Source: Antitrichia curtipendula
Taxonomy: Eukaryota > Streptophyta > Bryopsida > Hypnales > Leucodontaceae
Assembly (NCBI GenBank): GCA_951230915.1
Contig: OX579638.1
Span: forward strand, 24,632,696 to 24,696,695
Direction of reading: 5' to 3'
Length of the DNA: 64,000 bases
Shown here one piece after another: positions 22,971 through 35,300 of the stretch. Numbering within the stretch: position 1 is the first letter of the stretch; each line of letters opens with the position of its first letter. Both the position numbers and the translations under genes were made by a program. The notes below the pieces were generated by a model. That model saw nothing but the letters and a program-made list of their open reading frames with translations. It was not told the DNA's origin and did not search any database.

Positions 22971-25554
22971 TGCTGAGTATTTTGATAGTTCTCCTTTTTA
23001 ATCCCTAATTGTAACACTACACCTTGACTTTAGACTAAAAGCATTCCAAAAAGGATTAAGATAGGGTCAGCTCTTCTATACAGCTCTTCTATGGTGAATA
23101 TTTATTTACTTTTCAACAAATAAGTTCTGGCAAATACTAAAATTAATCTATTTTCTGCCAATATTCTTTTTTTCACCATACATTATTTTCTTTTAAAAAA
23201 AAGAAGCAATTCCCCTAAGATTTTGGCATCTAATTTTAGAATTATTTTCCACCGACCTTGCCCTACAACTATGGCAGTATGGTGGTATTCTACATGCAAT
23301 GCACTTTTTGCTGTGGTGTCTAAAAGAAAGAGAAAGAGAGAACCATATTTTACAAGTTTTTTTTTCCAGCAGCAGACATGTAACTTACTGGTCTCTTTAG
23401 TTGGTACGCCCGACCTTTTCCCCGCGGACTGATAACATATTTTATAAGGCAGATAACACGAAGCTTGTGATCTCTTTAGTTGGATTTGGGGCTGTCTTTT
23501 TGGATGCCATGAACTGGAATTTGTAGCCTTGTAGGAGATGCAAGCCAAGTGATTGATTCATTCTTTTTTTTCCCTCTCAAAAGCAAGTGGGAAATTCCCG
23601 TACTGTACGTCACTCATACACAGTTGACTGTGAACCTCTGGAGTTTGACCAGGACAAGGAGATAAGGTCAAAAGGGCTGACCTGTTCCATGCCGTACCCC
23701 ACCAAGGTCAGCTTTGACAATTTGTAGTGGTCGCACCTTCAGAGTTTCATCTAGTTGCAAACACCGCTTCCAATTCTCATAAGGTAACCACAACTAAGTC
23801 ATGCATCTGAATAATAATAAGGGGCTTGTTTGAGCATGGTTATTACTATGGAGTAGTCCGAAGATTTTTTGGTTACATCTTGTTGGTAGTTGAAAGAAAA
23901 CTCCCAAAGAATGCATTTGTTGAAAACTCCCAAAGAATTGCATTTAATAAACTTTGTACGAATAAATTATGAACTTTGAAAGTGTTGAAAATAGGTATAC
24001 ATAACATCAAACTCAGGATCTCATGTTCATAGGACTCACATTTCATGCAAGAATCCGGATAATATGATTTTGTAAACCTATCGTAATTAACTGTTGTTAC
24101 CTTACGATGAGTGCAATTCAAGTAATGAAATAAAGCTTATTGTATTACGTGTAGTTTAGCACCCTTGGTGTACATGTGAATCTCTATGTAGTGAATACTT
24201 CAATATTCGTAGCGTCATTTACAAACCTGGCTTACAGAGGGATGTGATGTTTTCTTGTTGTGTTTTATCCCTCCCACCAAATAATACGTTCATCGCGTAA
24301 TTGCATTCTTTGTTTGTCACATCCGCAAGACAAAACATTTTAAAAAGAAGTGTCCTGTCTAATGACTATAAAGAGTGTATATATGTTCAAAAGTCACTTT
24401 GTCGTACAAAGAAAAGAAGGGTCCAAACTGAAAATGTACAGATGCATGTAATTTTGCAACATGTACAGTATCATGCCCTTTTTTTTCCAGTTGCTCGATC
24501 CGTTCGTCTTGAGCAAGCACGCGAGCAGTCTAGTAACAATAAGAGCCCCTCTCTGTCTCCAAACCGATCCAAAAAAGACGTTAAAGTCCTTGTCCACGCT
24601 CCTTCATCAAAAGAGGCCAAAGTACCGATTCCTGCTCCCAAAGTTGCATAGACACTTGAAAGGCTCAATGGGGCCTGCTGCTAACCGTAGCAAGGGAATG
24701 ATTTTTGGGGGGGGAGGTCCTGATTCCGAGGAGGAGGACGGCAGCTTGGCTCCAGCGTTGGCTCCAGCCACATCAGCCCTTTGGGCTGGTTTGCGTCTTT
24801 GCAAGTGTTTTTGAATGGATGGATGGATGGATGCAGCTTTTGGCAAAGAGGGGCTTGGTTGGTTGTAGACAGGGCAGCCCTCATTTTGCACGAGGACGGG
24901 TGCAGCCCCCCACACACACACCCTGCCGGCGAGCCCATGCCAAGGGGAACACCTTTGCTTGTCGAAATCACATTATTTGCTGGGTCACATAAGCCTTTTC
25001 TCAAGTTCTAACGAGAAAGAGAAAGAAAGAAAGAAAAGAGTAACCCATTGGTTGAGGAAAAAAAATACCATCATGAGGAAAGAGACAGTAGCTCTACCTA
25101 AGTTTGTTTTTTTGGCTTTCATTATTTGGGGCTATGGAGAAAGCGATTGATCTTCACTCTGGAGTGGATGGAAGATGCAAAAATATGGATGAACACACTC
25201 ATCTGTTCGTTCAACTTTTTGGGGATGGAAGTGTAAAATTTCATCCCAAAATAACAACAGCAACCTCTTATGACTCATAGAAATTTAGGGGGGGTCATCC
25301 ATTGAGAAAGGAATTTGTTGTTGAATATTGCCTCAGAATTTTTTTTTATCACTTTTGAGCAGATTTTCACTTGTAAGAAAAATCATGGTTTTACGGTCTA
25401 CATCTTATGGACATGTAGTGCACATTACCTTTTTGGAACTTTGTGTCAACAATATTATAGCTATATGTAATTGTGAACTATTTTACAGAACAAAATCCTT
25501 CAAATTATTGTCTAAACTATATTAGAATTTGAACATGAAAATCTAAAGTTAGTT
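22971..25554. other. spacer with no supported gene
   Basis: A reading frame on the minus strand at 23183-23548 lacks any recognised domain. At 24492-24651 a polypyrimidine tract plus CAG is followed by a short open Ser/Lys/Pro-rich stretch ending in TAG, possibly a stray terminal exon. Simple repeats: (TGGA)n at 24815-24833 and GAAA-rich at 25010-25037. Confidence 0.45.
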
Positions 25555-25720
25555 TTGGGTACATTTATTATTCGCACTTTGAAAATCTATAGTTTATTCA
25601 TATAGTACCTCCAAAATACATTCAATGTGAATCTAATATCTTCTTTCAATTGACTACATAACTCTTCAAAACAAGTACAATTTTTATAGTAAAAACAATA
25701 CTCAAATGCTTATTTGAATG
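25555..25720 (+). repeat. dispersed repeat F, copy 1
   Basis: Includes CGCACTTTGAAAAT followed by a TTTATTCA block and ends near the CAAATGCTTATTTG motif. A diverged second copy in the same orientation lies at about 43425-43600, upstream of the small secreted-protein gene. No coding capacity and no clear ends. Confidence 0.4.
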
Positions 25721-25990
25721 GTTTCTTTTATCAAAAATGTGTTTAAACTACTACATTCTTTGCAATCTCCTTTGACATTGCAATCATCTCCATTCTCTAA
25801 TCTATGTTGTTCTCATAATTTGATCACTTTGAACATGTAGGATTATAATCTCTAAATTGATTAGATGTTGGAAGGGAATACAAGGGTGTTTAAACTCCAT
25901 GGGGAGGTTGGCTTTCTTTTGTTCCTTCTTTGCATCTATGTAGAAGACAATAATTTTTTTCAAGAATTCCCTCAGGAAATTTTTGATACC

Positions 25991-26805
25991 TTAATCTGCT
26001 AAATGCCTAGGTCTTTTGAAGTGTATGTTTCCTATGAAAAATTAACATGTACTTATAGTTATCTCCAATGAAGCAAATTATTATTTTTTTCAAAATCTAA
26101 CCATATAGATGTATTATTAGTATGCAAACCAATTTTGAGTGAAATTGCATAGGAGTTGTGAGATTATAACAAGAAAAATGTATGTTTTCTATTTTTAGTA
26201 TATTGCCCCTCCCCACAATATTTCAGAAATTTGCACAAAAAGTTTTTTTGGAATTGGAGGTGACATGAACAACTACCAATAGTGTTAGCACACTAAAATG
26301 CACTTTCAAAAAACTTGATTTCACATGAAAAGCTATCACATTCATTACACAGTCCACCTTGCAATTGTTGTAATGTAATTTTTTTTAATAAATAAGAATT
26401 GGAAATAACTCCAAATCAATATTTTCATATTTAAATTTTAATAAATAGAGATTGAAAATCACTAAAACACTTTACTCTTGCTATTGGGACCATTTTCAAA
26501 GCAAATGGATATGTACAATTTTTTAGATCTCAAATCAAGTGAAATTTTCAAACTTTACTCAAAGCTGGAAAATGAAGTAAACTTTGCAAACTTTACTCTT
26601 CACTAATGGTACATTTATGCCTATGAGAACCTCTCAATAATCAAATATCTAATTTTTTAATGAAAAATAGAAGATTCCAGGAGTTAATCCTAAAAATTGT
26701 CCATAAAATTTTTTTAACCGGTCAAAAGAATTTAACTGCCCACACCAAAATGAGACTGAAATTTCAGATCAACCATATATGGTCGGTTGGGCATTTAGAG
26801 GTTAA
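25991..26805 (+). mobile_element. TTAA-flanked non-autonomous element, copy C1
   Basis: The element is 25995-26801 (807 bp) between TTAA at 25991-25994 and TTAA at 26802-26805. The left end TCTGCTAAATGCC and right end GGGCATTTAGAGG are imperfect inverted repeats. It aligns over its whole length with C2 (37174-37987), for example at the GAAGTTGTGAGATTATAAC-like block near 26150 and 37340. No coding capacity. Its ends match the piggyBac-like A family but the interior is different, so it is a separate family. Confidence 0.7.
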
Positions 26806-27917
26806 TAGAGTAACATGGTGTCCATATTTTGAAGTGAAAATCATCATTATAGTACTAAAGACCTCTACAACCTAAAGTATGAAAAATCATAGAAATTGAA
26901 TAATAAATAGTATTTTGTAATAAAATTATACAAAATATTGATTGATTTACTTAAGCAATATACTCTTCACTCTCAATATGAATTTCAAATATAATAAGAA
27001 AAATCCCTAAAAATGCTCAATTTTGTGTTGGGTGAGCAACATGTGCCCCCTAATAGTACAAGTGTTTAATGCTTTCATCCTTTAATATGAATAGCACTAA
27101 TACACATACCATAGGTAAAAATATTTCTTTTGTGTAAAAAGTGATAACCATATATTGTAATATAGGTTCATTTTGTAGCAAGCACTAATAAGACAAATCA
27201 ATGTAACCTATTATTCTGTCAATTTATTTTTCATAAAATCCTGCCAAAATTTGACAACTAATGTACATGTCCCATCTTCTATTTGTCCATTGGGGTGACA
27301 ATGGTGTTATACTTTTGGAGGCTGAAATGTTAGCCTTTGGTACATACCACATAGTAATCGAATTGAAAATCAAGGTCGTTTTGGACTAGATTAAGTTGGC
27401 CGGTACACCCAAAATTGTCTAAAAGTGCCATCGTTACTATGTGTACATCTCCAAAATCAATATGTATGTAAACATTCATCCCCCAAAACCTTGAACCTTC
27501 ATAACTTTTGTGTATGGTATCCAAATGTTGCATTCTTTGGTGCGTTGGTCCTATTGCACAATGGTGGTGGTGGTGGTGGATAATTTCATTAGTCAAAGAA
27601 TATAAATATTAAAGATTGCACTATCTTTTGCTAGTTTACCATCAAGTTTGAAATTAGTAAAAATTAACAAAGTGCAGATAGACAGTATAGTCCAACTTGT
27701 TCTCAATTTATAGGCAAACCTATTTCCGAGAAGCGCTAAACTACAGATTGGTCTTAGCAACTATGCATTAAGTGTCAGTATGTTATTTGTCACACAATAA
27801 TGAAGATCTTAGTGAACATCACATTTCCTTCATTCATAAAAATAAGTCACCTATCTTACACAAATGGGCCCCTGAATGGAAAGAGGTTGTAAACTTTACT
27901 CGATGGTGCATCTGTTA
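26806..27917. other. spacer with dispersed repeat D, copy 1
   Basis: About 27405-27550 carries a repeat (ACATCTCCAAAATCAATATG, then CCTTCATAACTTTTG). It recurs at 63030-63170 in the same orientation and at 49898-50070 inverted. A short (GGT)n run lies near 27561. The pogo element begins at 27918. Confidence 0.5.
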
Positions 27918-29277
27918 AGGTAGGCAGACCCAATTCCGGCTGGTCCCCAATGCCGCTCCCTACAGAAAGCCCCTTTACCGTGCATTACAAACCTCCAAAT
28001 CACAAAGATTATGTTGCACATCATGTTGTTAATGCGTCAGACGACGATGGGATTACGTGGACACTAATTTCAGGGGGGTATTGAATGAGTTTAGGCATTG
28101 TCAGAGCGTATTTTGCAAACAAAATTGATCGGTGATGACGGTTGCTGATGTGGTCGAATTTTCGTACTAGAATTGATGGTTTTTTGGCCACCAAAAATAA
28201 AAAAGTGTCTAGTGCATTACAAGTGTAGGGAGTACAACGCTCGTAATAAAGTACCAAGATGGCTGGAATGGCTATCTGTTCCAAATGGCGCATGGATGCA
28301 AGAGCACGGATAATGAATACTCCTTGGTCGATATCAGTACATGAGGACGCAGAGAGGCTTAGGGTGCTATAAGATGTTCAATTTTCGTAATCACAGTTGC
28401 AAAGTAGTAGCAGGTTTGGGATTCTGTTTCTCCACTTCTATGCTATCACACTTCCATGCATTGTCGTGAGTTCATTTGTATTCCAATTCTGCATTACGTA
28501 GCATGTATTGTGCACATCGTTGTTAGACGTTGGCCTTGTACATGCAAATTCTTTGGTGAATGGATGCATGTAGTCCTACTAATTTGCACTCATGTCGATT
28601 GTCTGTTGTGTAGGCTCACGGTTAGCTGTCTATGGAGTTTCGTCACAACGTATCTCAGTAGTGCAGCTGCGGAGATCTGAGCATTGAAGCAGTCGGAAAT
28701 CGAAGTCCAGGTAAGGATTGACGTTAACCAAAATGCGCACATGCATTTCCATGAAGGAGTGAGTTTGAAAGACGGCAGTAGTTCAAGTTGCGATGACGGA
28801 AGACTTGCATATTATGCCGTAAGTCACAATGGCAGAGACAATTGACCGTCAAACACAATAGATTTGTAAGACAGTGCACTTGTTGGTTCAGACATCACAA
28901 GGCATGTCAAGGACACAATAAACAAAAGCTATATGTACTAGAATATGACAGAAATTCAATTTAGTATGGGCTGTGTTGTACCTCATGGACGAACATGACT
29001 GTGCAGATCGGACTGCTGCTCTTCAGAACGTCCTGTAGACAGAGAATTTGGAAACATCGAAATTGCATGTTGTTATTGAAACAACAAGTTTAAGGTAAAT
29101 GAATCTAACTACTTCCTAATGTCTGAACTTGAATTCACTGATATGCACTTGCATCATCGTTGCACATGTGCCGACTTCAATCTCACTTGCAACTGTCCCG
29201 ACTTCGCAAACAATAAAATGTCTACCTGCACCTTTCTGCATATGTGTTCGGACGCAGATCAGTAGCCGACCTCCGCC

Positions 29278-31830
29278 ATGCAAATCCCAACAGAGTCATC
29301 TGAAAGGCCATGCAGACGTCACAATGTTGAAGCCCCGGTGGACATCAACGTCGAGCCACTTCGAACCAGCCGGCGACAGTCTGCATTCCACATTCCAGCA
29401 GCAATGAACTTTGGGGTCGATAATCCGCTCGTGACACCTGCAGCAACCCGGATGCCAACGAGGGCATCGAGCAGGTTAGCCGCCCTACACAGCACCGTCT
29501 TGTCGCCGTCGCCACCTCCAAATGCAACAATCGAAGGGGGGTTGCCAGTTGTGGTGCCCGGAAGCACATCGACGTCCATACCTGGCGATGTCAACGCCCT
29601 CATCATGGGAACTTCTGTCGAAGCGCAGCAATCGAATTGGAGCCCTGAGACACCGCCGCAGCCAGCACGACCTCGACCAACAACAAAACTGAAGCAGGAA
29701 GCTTGGTCAAGCGGGATGATGAAGCTGGCCTTCGACGCAGTGGAACGAGGAGGACGTCTGCGGACTGTGGCAAGGCATTATGGAATCCTAGCGTCATCAC
29801 TCCGGGATCATCTATATGGACGAACTCTCACAAGGAAGCGAGGTCGGCAGGGTGTCTTAACCGGCGAGGAGGAAGCGAACTTGGAGCAGTACATTTTGCA
29901 AATGCAAGATCTCGGTTACCCGTTGACTATTGCACAGCTCCGACTGAAGGTTGCAGAGGTGGTGCAGACGCGAGAGACTCCATTTCGGGATGGCATTCCC
30001 GGTGCTGGTTGGTTGCGCTGGTGGAGACGACGACATCCAGATTTGGTCTTGCGGTCTACTCAAGGACTGGAGACCAACAGAGCAAGAGGGTTATGTCCAG
30101 AAAATGTTGAATCGTTTTACCACAATCTGCAGACAGTCTATGCAAAGTATGGCTATGATGCACACCACATATGGAATTGTGATGAGACAGGGGCTCAGGC
30201 AGGGAGGAATGGAGGGGGCACCTTAGTTTTTGCTAAACGGGGCTCCAGATCTGTACACAGCATCATCCCTGATCAACGTGAGTGGCTCAGTGTCCTAGCG
30301 TGCGTTAGTGCTGCTGGTGAGTATGTACCTCATTTCTACATCTTCCGAGGTAAACGCATGAGGAGAAACTATATTGAAAAATGTGAAGGAAATTCGACCA
30401 TGGCCATGCAAGCGAAAGCTTGGATGACTGGTCATTTATTTCTATCATGGATCTCACATTTTGTGAAATCCCTTGAGGATAAAGGAGGAATTTCCCCTAC
30501 CAACAGACACTTACTAATACTTGATGGGCATGGATCCCACGTGACCTTGGACGTTGTGTACAAGGCATCAGCTGTAGGTCTAGACGTCCTCACTTTACCT
30601 TCTCACACTAGTCACAGACTGCAACCTTTAGACGTAAGTGTGTTTCGACCCTTCAAGTGCGCCTTCCGTGCTTATAGGGATGCTTGGACTTTACAGAACA
30701 GGGGCAGAGGTGCACAAAAAGAAGACTTAGCTCAGTGGGTCGATTTGGCACTGAAGGGAGCTCTAAATACATTGAACATTCAGAAAGGGTTTGCTGCCAC
30801 TGGAATATGGCCCTATAATCCTCAAGCTCTGGATAAAAAAATGGGACCCAGTCGTCTGTTCCGCAAAGCTCACGAAGTGTCGGAACTTGAAAGAGGCAGT
30901 GCTCCGATACCAAGTGCATCGATACCTGCAGACATGGAAGACTCAGAGGACGGCAACCAAACCGAGGGAGAGGACGACGAAGACATGAACACTGTAGGCA
31001 TTGCTGCAGCGCCAGAGACAAACTCTGAGGCCAGAAGCGACAGAGATGACGAAGATGAGATTGTACCTGATGACGATCCGGGCTTACAGGAAATCCGCGG
31101 CGAGCGCATCCCGAACTCCCAAGAGCAACAACAACACTTCTTCATCAGCGCCGCTGTTGTCGACGATGCAGATTCGAATTCCGACTTTGAAGCCTCGGAC
31201 GACGCTGTACTAGCAGCAGGAGGGGAGCAGTCGTCAATAACACCGACATTTTTTGAGCTACCCGAGGTTGCAGGACCTGCGCAGAAGAAGCGGCGATCAG
31301 ATCCCATCATCGACTATTCAAAGTCTATCATCATGACAAGCGAAGAATATATACAGGCGATGGAAAACAAAGCACATCTGAAGGAGGAGGCGCAGAAAGC
31401 AAGAGAACAGAAGAAGAGGGAAGCTGATCTAACAAAGCAACAACGCACTGAAGAGAAGAAACATAAAGAAGCGGCGAAGAAGAAACGGGATGAAGAAGCT
31501 ACAGCTCGCAAAGCATTCAAGGAGCGCTGGTCTCCAGCGGCGGTAGCAAGGGCCGGAGAGGAGCTTCATCGTCGAATCAGATCCCCCATGCTTCCCCTTC
31601 CCGGCCAGTATACGGGCAAATTCCTTACCTATTGCCCTCCAATCTGTCGTAGAAATCAAGCCGTTGTTCTTGCACGACTGCAAGCAAAGCGTGCAGGGCG
31701 CCCATGTGATCCAAGCCTTCGCACAACTCCTCCGCCGTGGGTGCGTCGTGGTGACCCACGTTGGGCCAATGAAGTGAGTTTCCAGAACAGAGTGTCGGAA
31801 GGAAGCACTTCCCGCAGCACCTGCATGTAG
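29278..31830 (+). CDS. pogo/Tigger-type DDE_1 transposase, 850 aa, uninterrupted
   Basis: Nuclear enzyme that would cut and paste the surrounding element. From the N-terminus: a Pro/Ser-rich disordered region (1-135), a pipsqueak-like helix-turn-helix (about 140-185, with HYGILASSLRDHL), a CENP-B-type second helix-turn-helix (about 190-268, with GWLRWWRRRHPDL), then the DDE_1 catalytic domain (about 275-520). The catalytic aspartates are D302 in IWNCDETG, D416 in LILDGHGSH and D452 in LQPLDVSVF, a DD35D spacing. The C-terminal 330 residues are an acidic stretch (552-602), a basic patch KKRR (about 670), a Lys/Glu-rich coiled-coil-like segment (690-750) and a final Pro/Arg/Cys-containing tail. 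This is much longer than typical 450-600 residue pogo proteins. ATG 29278 follows a possible 5' splice acceptor; Met43 is an alternative start. It could also be a domesticated gene, but the intact terminal repeats argue for a transposon. Confidence 0.93.
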   Translation: MQIPTESSERPCRRHNVEAPVDINVEPLRTSRRQSAFHIPAAMNFGVDNPLVTPAATRMPTRASSRLAALHSTVLSPSPPPNATIEGGLPVVVPGSTSTSIPGDVNALIMGTSVEAQQSNWSPETPPQPARPRPTTKLKQEAWSSGMMKLAFDAVERGGRLRTVARHYGILASSLRDHLYGRTLTRKRGRQGVLTGEEEANLEQYILQMQDLGYPLTIAQLRLKVAEVVQTRETPFRDGIPGAGWLRWWRRRHPDLVLRSTQGLETNRARGLCPENVESFYHNLQTVYAKYGYDAHHIWNCDETGAQAGRNGGGTLVFAKRGSRSVHSIIPDQREWLSVLACVSAAGEYVPHFYIFRGKRMRRNYIEKCEGNSTMAMQAKAWMTGHLFLSWISHFVKSLEDKGGISPTNRHLLILDGHGSHVTLDVVYKASAVGLDVLTLPSHTSHRLQPLDVSVFRPFKCAFRAYRDAWTLQNRGRGAQKEDLAQWVDLALKGALNTLNIQKGFAATGIWPYNPQALDKKMGPSRLFRKAHEVSELERGSAPIPSASIPADMEDSEDGNQTEGEDDEDMNTVGIAAAPETNSEARSDRDDEDEIVPDDDPGLQEIRGERIPNSQEQQQHFFISAAVVDDADSNSDFEASDDAVLAAGGEQSSITPTFFELPEVAGPAQKKRRSDPIIDYSKSIIMTSEEYIQAMENKAHLKEEAQKAREQKKREADLTKQQRTEEKKHKEAAKKKRDEEATARKAFKERWSPAAVARAGEELHRRIRSPMLPLPGQYTGKFLTYCPPICRRNQAVVLARLQAKRAGRPCDPSLRTTPPPWVRRGDPRWANEVSFQNRVSEGSTSRSTCM

Positions 31831-32227
31831 CGACGTTGAAGAAAGCCAACGGCTAGTGAAGGCACGAAGTGTGCGGAGAAGCTTGCCAAACTAGCCGGTT
31901 CTGGCATGTTCAAAGCGTGGCTTCAAATTTCAAAAGTGACAGGCTGGAGTGGCGACGTGGGCGGATTTTGGTTTTTCCTTGCTCGATATTTCGAGTTCCA
32001 CGATGCATTGATTGCCTCGTGATAAATATTCCGGGTTCGTAGTAGTGTTTGGTTGGGGTCGGGATACGGTGCAGTATGGGTTGGCAGAGGGTGCAGTGGG
32101 GTCCGAGTTTTTCTGTCACTTCCGCTCAGTTTATTGTGTCGTAAGTGACTTTTTCTGGGCAGCACAGTGCACAGCCACGGAATGGTCTACGGCCAAATAC
32201 AGGCACCTAGTACACTCTCTTTTTGTG

Positions 32228-32237
32228 AATAAATAAA
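32228..32237 (+). terminator. poly(A) signals of the transposase gene
   Basis: Two overlapping AATAAA hexamers lie 400 bases after the transposase stop and 145 bases before the right end of the element. Confidence 0.5.
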
Positions 32238-32384
32238 GTCGTATGGATGCTCTTTTTTCAGATTTCTTGCATATCCTCGACTTGACCATTGAAAGGCTAA
32301 GCCTGTGAATGCTTTCTCCCAGCTCTCAGATTCTTCCCCATACTCGATCTGCTTAAACAGACGGGTATGGGTCTGCCTACCTTA

Positions 32385-35300
32385 CACAAACAGATTTGGG
32401 CTGCAGATTTGAGGAATGCCAGTGTTACATTTGAGGAATGCCAGTGTTACAGATGATGAAAATGTAATGATTGTGATATTTAGGTGACTTGGAAAAAAAG
32501 TAAATTTGGCAGCACCTGAGCTGCAAACCAGTGGAAGCATACCGGCAATAGGAATTGAAAGGCACTGTACCTAGTGGTCATGGCAGGAAAAAAAAAATTG
32601 AATTAAAATATGCAAAAAAATTGAGTTGTTTAATTTTTAAGCATTTCCAAAATATCATTTCCTAACTTTAATAATTGATTTGATAGAAAATGCTGACTTC
32701 GACCACCCAAGGTATGGTAATCAAGTTAAATTTGTTGAACCTGCTGAGCTCCACATTTGCAAGTGATCATGTATTCATGTGGAGTCCGGAGTCCATGCTC
32801 ACTTATGGCATCTTCATTCTAATGGGGCAATTGGTATTGTAGTAGAAAGAAAGTCTTTTGGCATCATGTTCTCATCCTATAGCTAGGTATCATCAAACAA
32901 AAGAGCTTCCCTTATCTACAAGATTTGTAGGCTAATATTGAACAAATGTAAATAGAGGGTACAATTGGGAGATGGACTATGATAGTTATGCCTATCTTAT
33001 GTTTGTTAGGTACTTAGACCATGGGGCCCAAATTTACTTAATATTGCCAAACAAGAACAAATTATGGATCCAACTATATATCTTATTTGAAAATCACATC
33101 GTTTCTCTAGATCCAAATGGTCCAAAGAATTTTGCGGATTCCACCATCCTATCAACAATAAATTGTCATTTCATTTATCTAATATACAATATAGAAACAA
33201 CCATTATCCTATTTCCTAAATAGTTAGAGTTTTTAGATTTATTACATTAGTTTTTATGACCAAAATTCCTTAAAAAATTGCTGGAAAATAAGGTGTGCCT
33301 TTTTTAGAAGAGTTTAAAGAAAGAAAACAAAAAAATAGTCAATTTGCAATTGCATCAATCTTCTTTAGCTTAAGGCAATCTTTTTTTTTTTTTTTTTCAT
33401 TTTTCCAAGGTGTCTCCAAAAAAATAGTTGAGGTTATCAATTTTGGTTGATTTTGTTTGTTATTCAAGTAGCTATAATAGATTTTTTTTTTATTTACAAC
33501 AATTTTTCAACAAAATTGCTACAAATGCTAGCAAAACAATGACATTTGAAAGGATATAGTAGATCATATAGGTAGCCAACCAAAACCAATCCAATTATTG
33601 GATGGACATGGGTGATTTTGTGAAACACTTTTATTGTTTGGATATCACATATTGCTTGTATATCATGTTTTCTACCATGAGTTTTAAATAATTATAGAGC
33701 CTATGGATTTCAAATTTTAAAGAACGATGTATAATTTTTTTTTTGATTTTAAAATTTTAAAAACAAATTTTTTAATGGTTAATTTTGCTAATTTGTCACA
33801 ATTGGAAATTTTATGGATTTTTGAACTTTGGTGTACCAAAAATGAATTATCAAGGGGTGAGCTTCAAGGGTTATGTTCCTACTTTTGATATGAAGCAATT
33901 GTACAAAAGACACCTACAAATAATAAACACAATCCCCTCGAGAATGTGCAAAATATTAGGCTTGATCTTCTTAGGATATTATATCTTTAAACATCTATAT
34001 ATTGATTTTTCTTTATTTTAAATCTTTTATAGTTTAAATTTAAATAACTCTTGAAAAACACACTAGTACTAGACCAAAAGCCAACAAATAGGACAATTAT
34101 TTTGTAGAAATATCTATAGGGACATAATTTGTTTCTATAAAACATGAAAGTCATTTTTCATATATTTTTATTCATCATTGCCCTCAACATTGAATATTGT
34201 GATGTTAAGGAAGAAAAATAAATTTGATTAACGACTTTTAAGGTTCATGTTCATCATGTAATTGGATTGTTTTCAGCTAACTACCTCAATGATAGGTCTT
34301 TTTTTTCAAGGTTAACTCTAAAAGACTAGTCAAGGACTAATAAAAGTTGTCTTTTGGATGGTTAAATAATATTTTATATATTGAAAAATAAATGATTTAC
34401 ATTTGTTTTTTGCGTGCAACTTTGTTTACTGCCATATCCAAATCATTGAGTTAAATTCAAGTCATATTTGTTGGTTTTTAATTGTATACATGATAGTATA
34501 TCAAAAAAATGTTATACCTATATAATGTATTTCAATGCTGTTTTGAATATGTTTCCCTTAAAACTTGATTTTGACATTCAAAATTATTTCTTTGCTTTTG
34601 AGCAATAAGGACAAAAAATGAAGTTTTTGAAGTGTAGCTTCTACCTTTGTTGAAAATTTTGAGAATTTCTTGATAATGAACACTTGATTGAAGTCTGAAG
34701 TTGAGGATCTATAACCATGTTTTTAAATAGATTGATACGGAAATTTTCTCTGTACTACAATGTTCTACACTACAATGAACTTTTCTTCATACATTGTCAC
34801 ACTTTTAAAGCTTCTTTGTGATTTGATATGAATTTCCTTCACTATTTTTTCAGAAATTTCATTATAATTTCAATTTTTTCACAAATAAATCTAAAAATTT
34901 TATAGCACATTTTTTACATTTGACCATATCATTTGCAAAAAAAAATTAAAAAATTAACTCAAAAGTGTAAGGTTAAAAATTCATTCAACCCTACGACCAA
35001 CAAGTGGCCAAATTGATGACTTCCAAAATCACTATAAAAATGAGGAATGCACCAGATCCTTTTTTCAAAAAGCAGAGAATGATACCTCGTTGACAGGTCT
35101 CGTCTTTTCAGAGTTCTTCCTGAAGCTTGTGAGCAGACCAAAGTGTTTGCATCAGTCTTCGAACGCTGCTGACGATATTTCGCCGTAAAAGGAATGGCTG
35201 GTACTCGCGCCACTGATTTTCGAGCAACGTGTCAACGCGTTTGCCAGGCTTGCTCTTCGGAAAGGTGCAGAGTGCGTTGACATGGGGAGCTTGAATCAGG

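Larger units (their letters stand above)
27918..32382 (+). mobile_element. complete pogo-type Tc1/mariner transposon
   Basis: 4465 bp. The terminal inverted repeats are AGGTAGGCAGACCCA at the left (27918-27932) and its exact complement at the right (32368-32382). They are flanked by the dinucleotide TA on both sides (27916-27917 and 32383-32384), as expected for Tc1/mariner insertion. It contains one long transposase gene (29278-31830). The 1.36 kb before that gene has no other long frame. It holds a plausible 5' leader with an intron (donor CCAG|GTAAGG at 28714; acceptor GGACGCAG at about 29260). Poly(A) signals occur at 32228-32237. The base composition is less AT-rich than the surroundings, which marks it as a recent arrival. 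Both ends, both target duplications and the frame are intact, so the element may be autonomous. Confidence 0.9.

Noticed and set aside
23183..23548. 121-codon minus-strand frame
   Set aside because: No domain, no splice context, AT-rich flank; likely chance.
24492..24651. Polypyrimidine-CAG site followed by a short Ser/Lys/Pro-rich open stretch
   Set aside because: A possible stray exon, but no partner exon could be joined to it.
29319..31683. Long antisense frames across the pogo transposase gene (for example 30870-31310 and 29319-29606)
   Set aside because: They are shadows of a strongly coding plus strand; no domains or splice sites support them.
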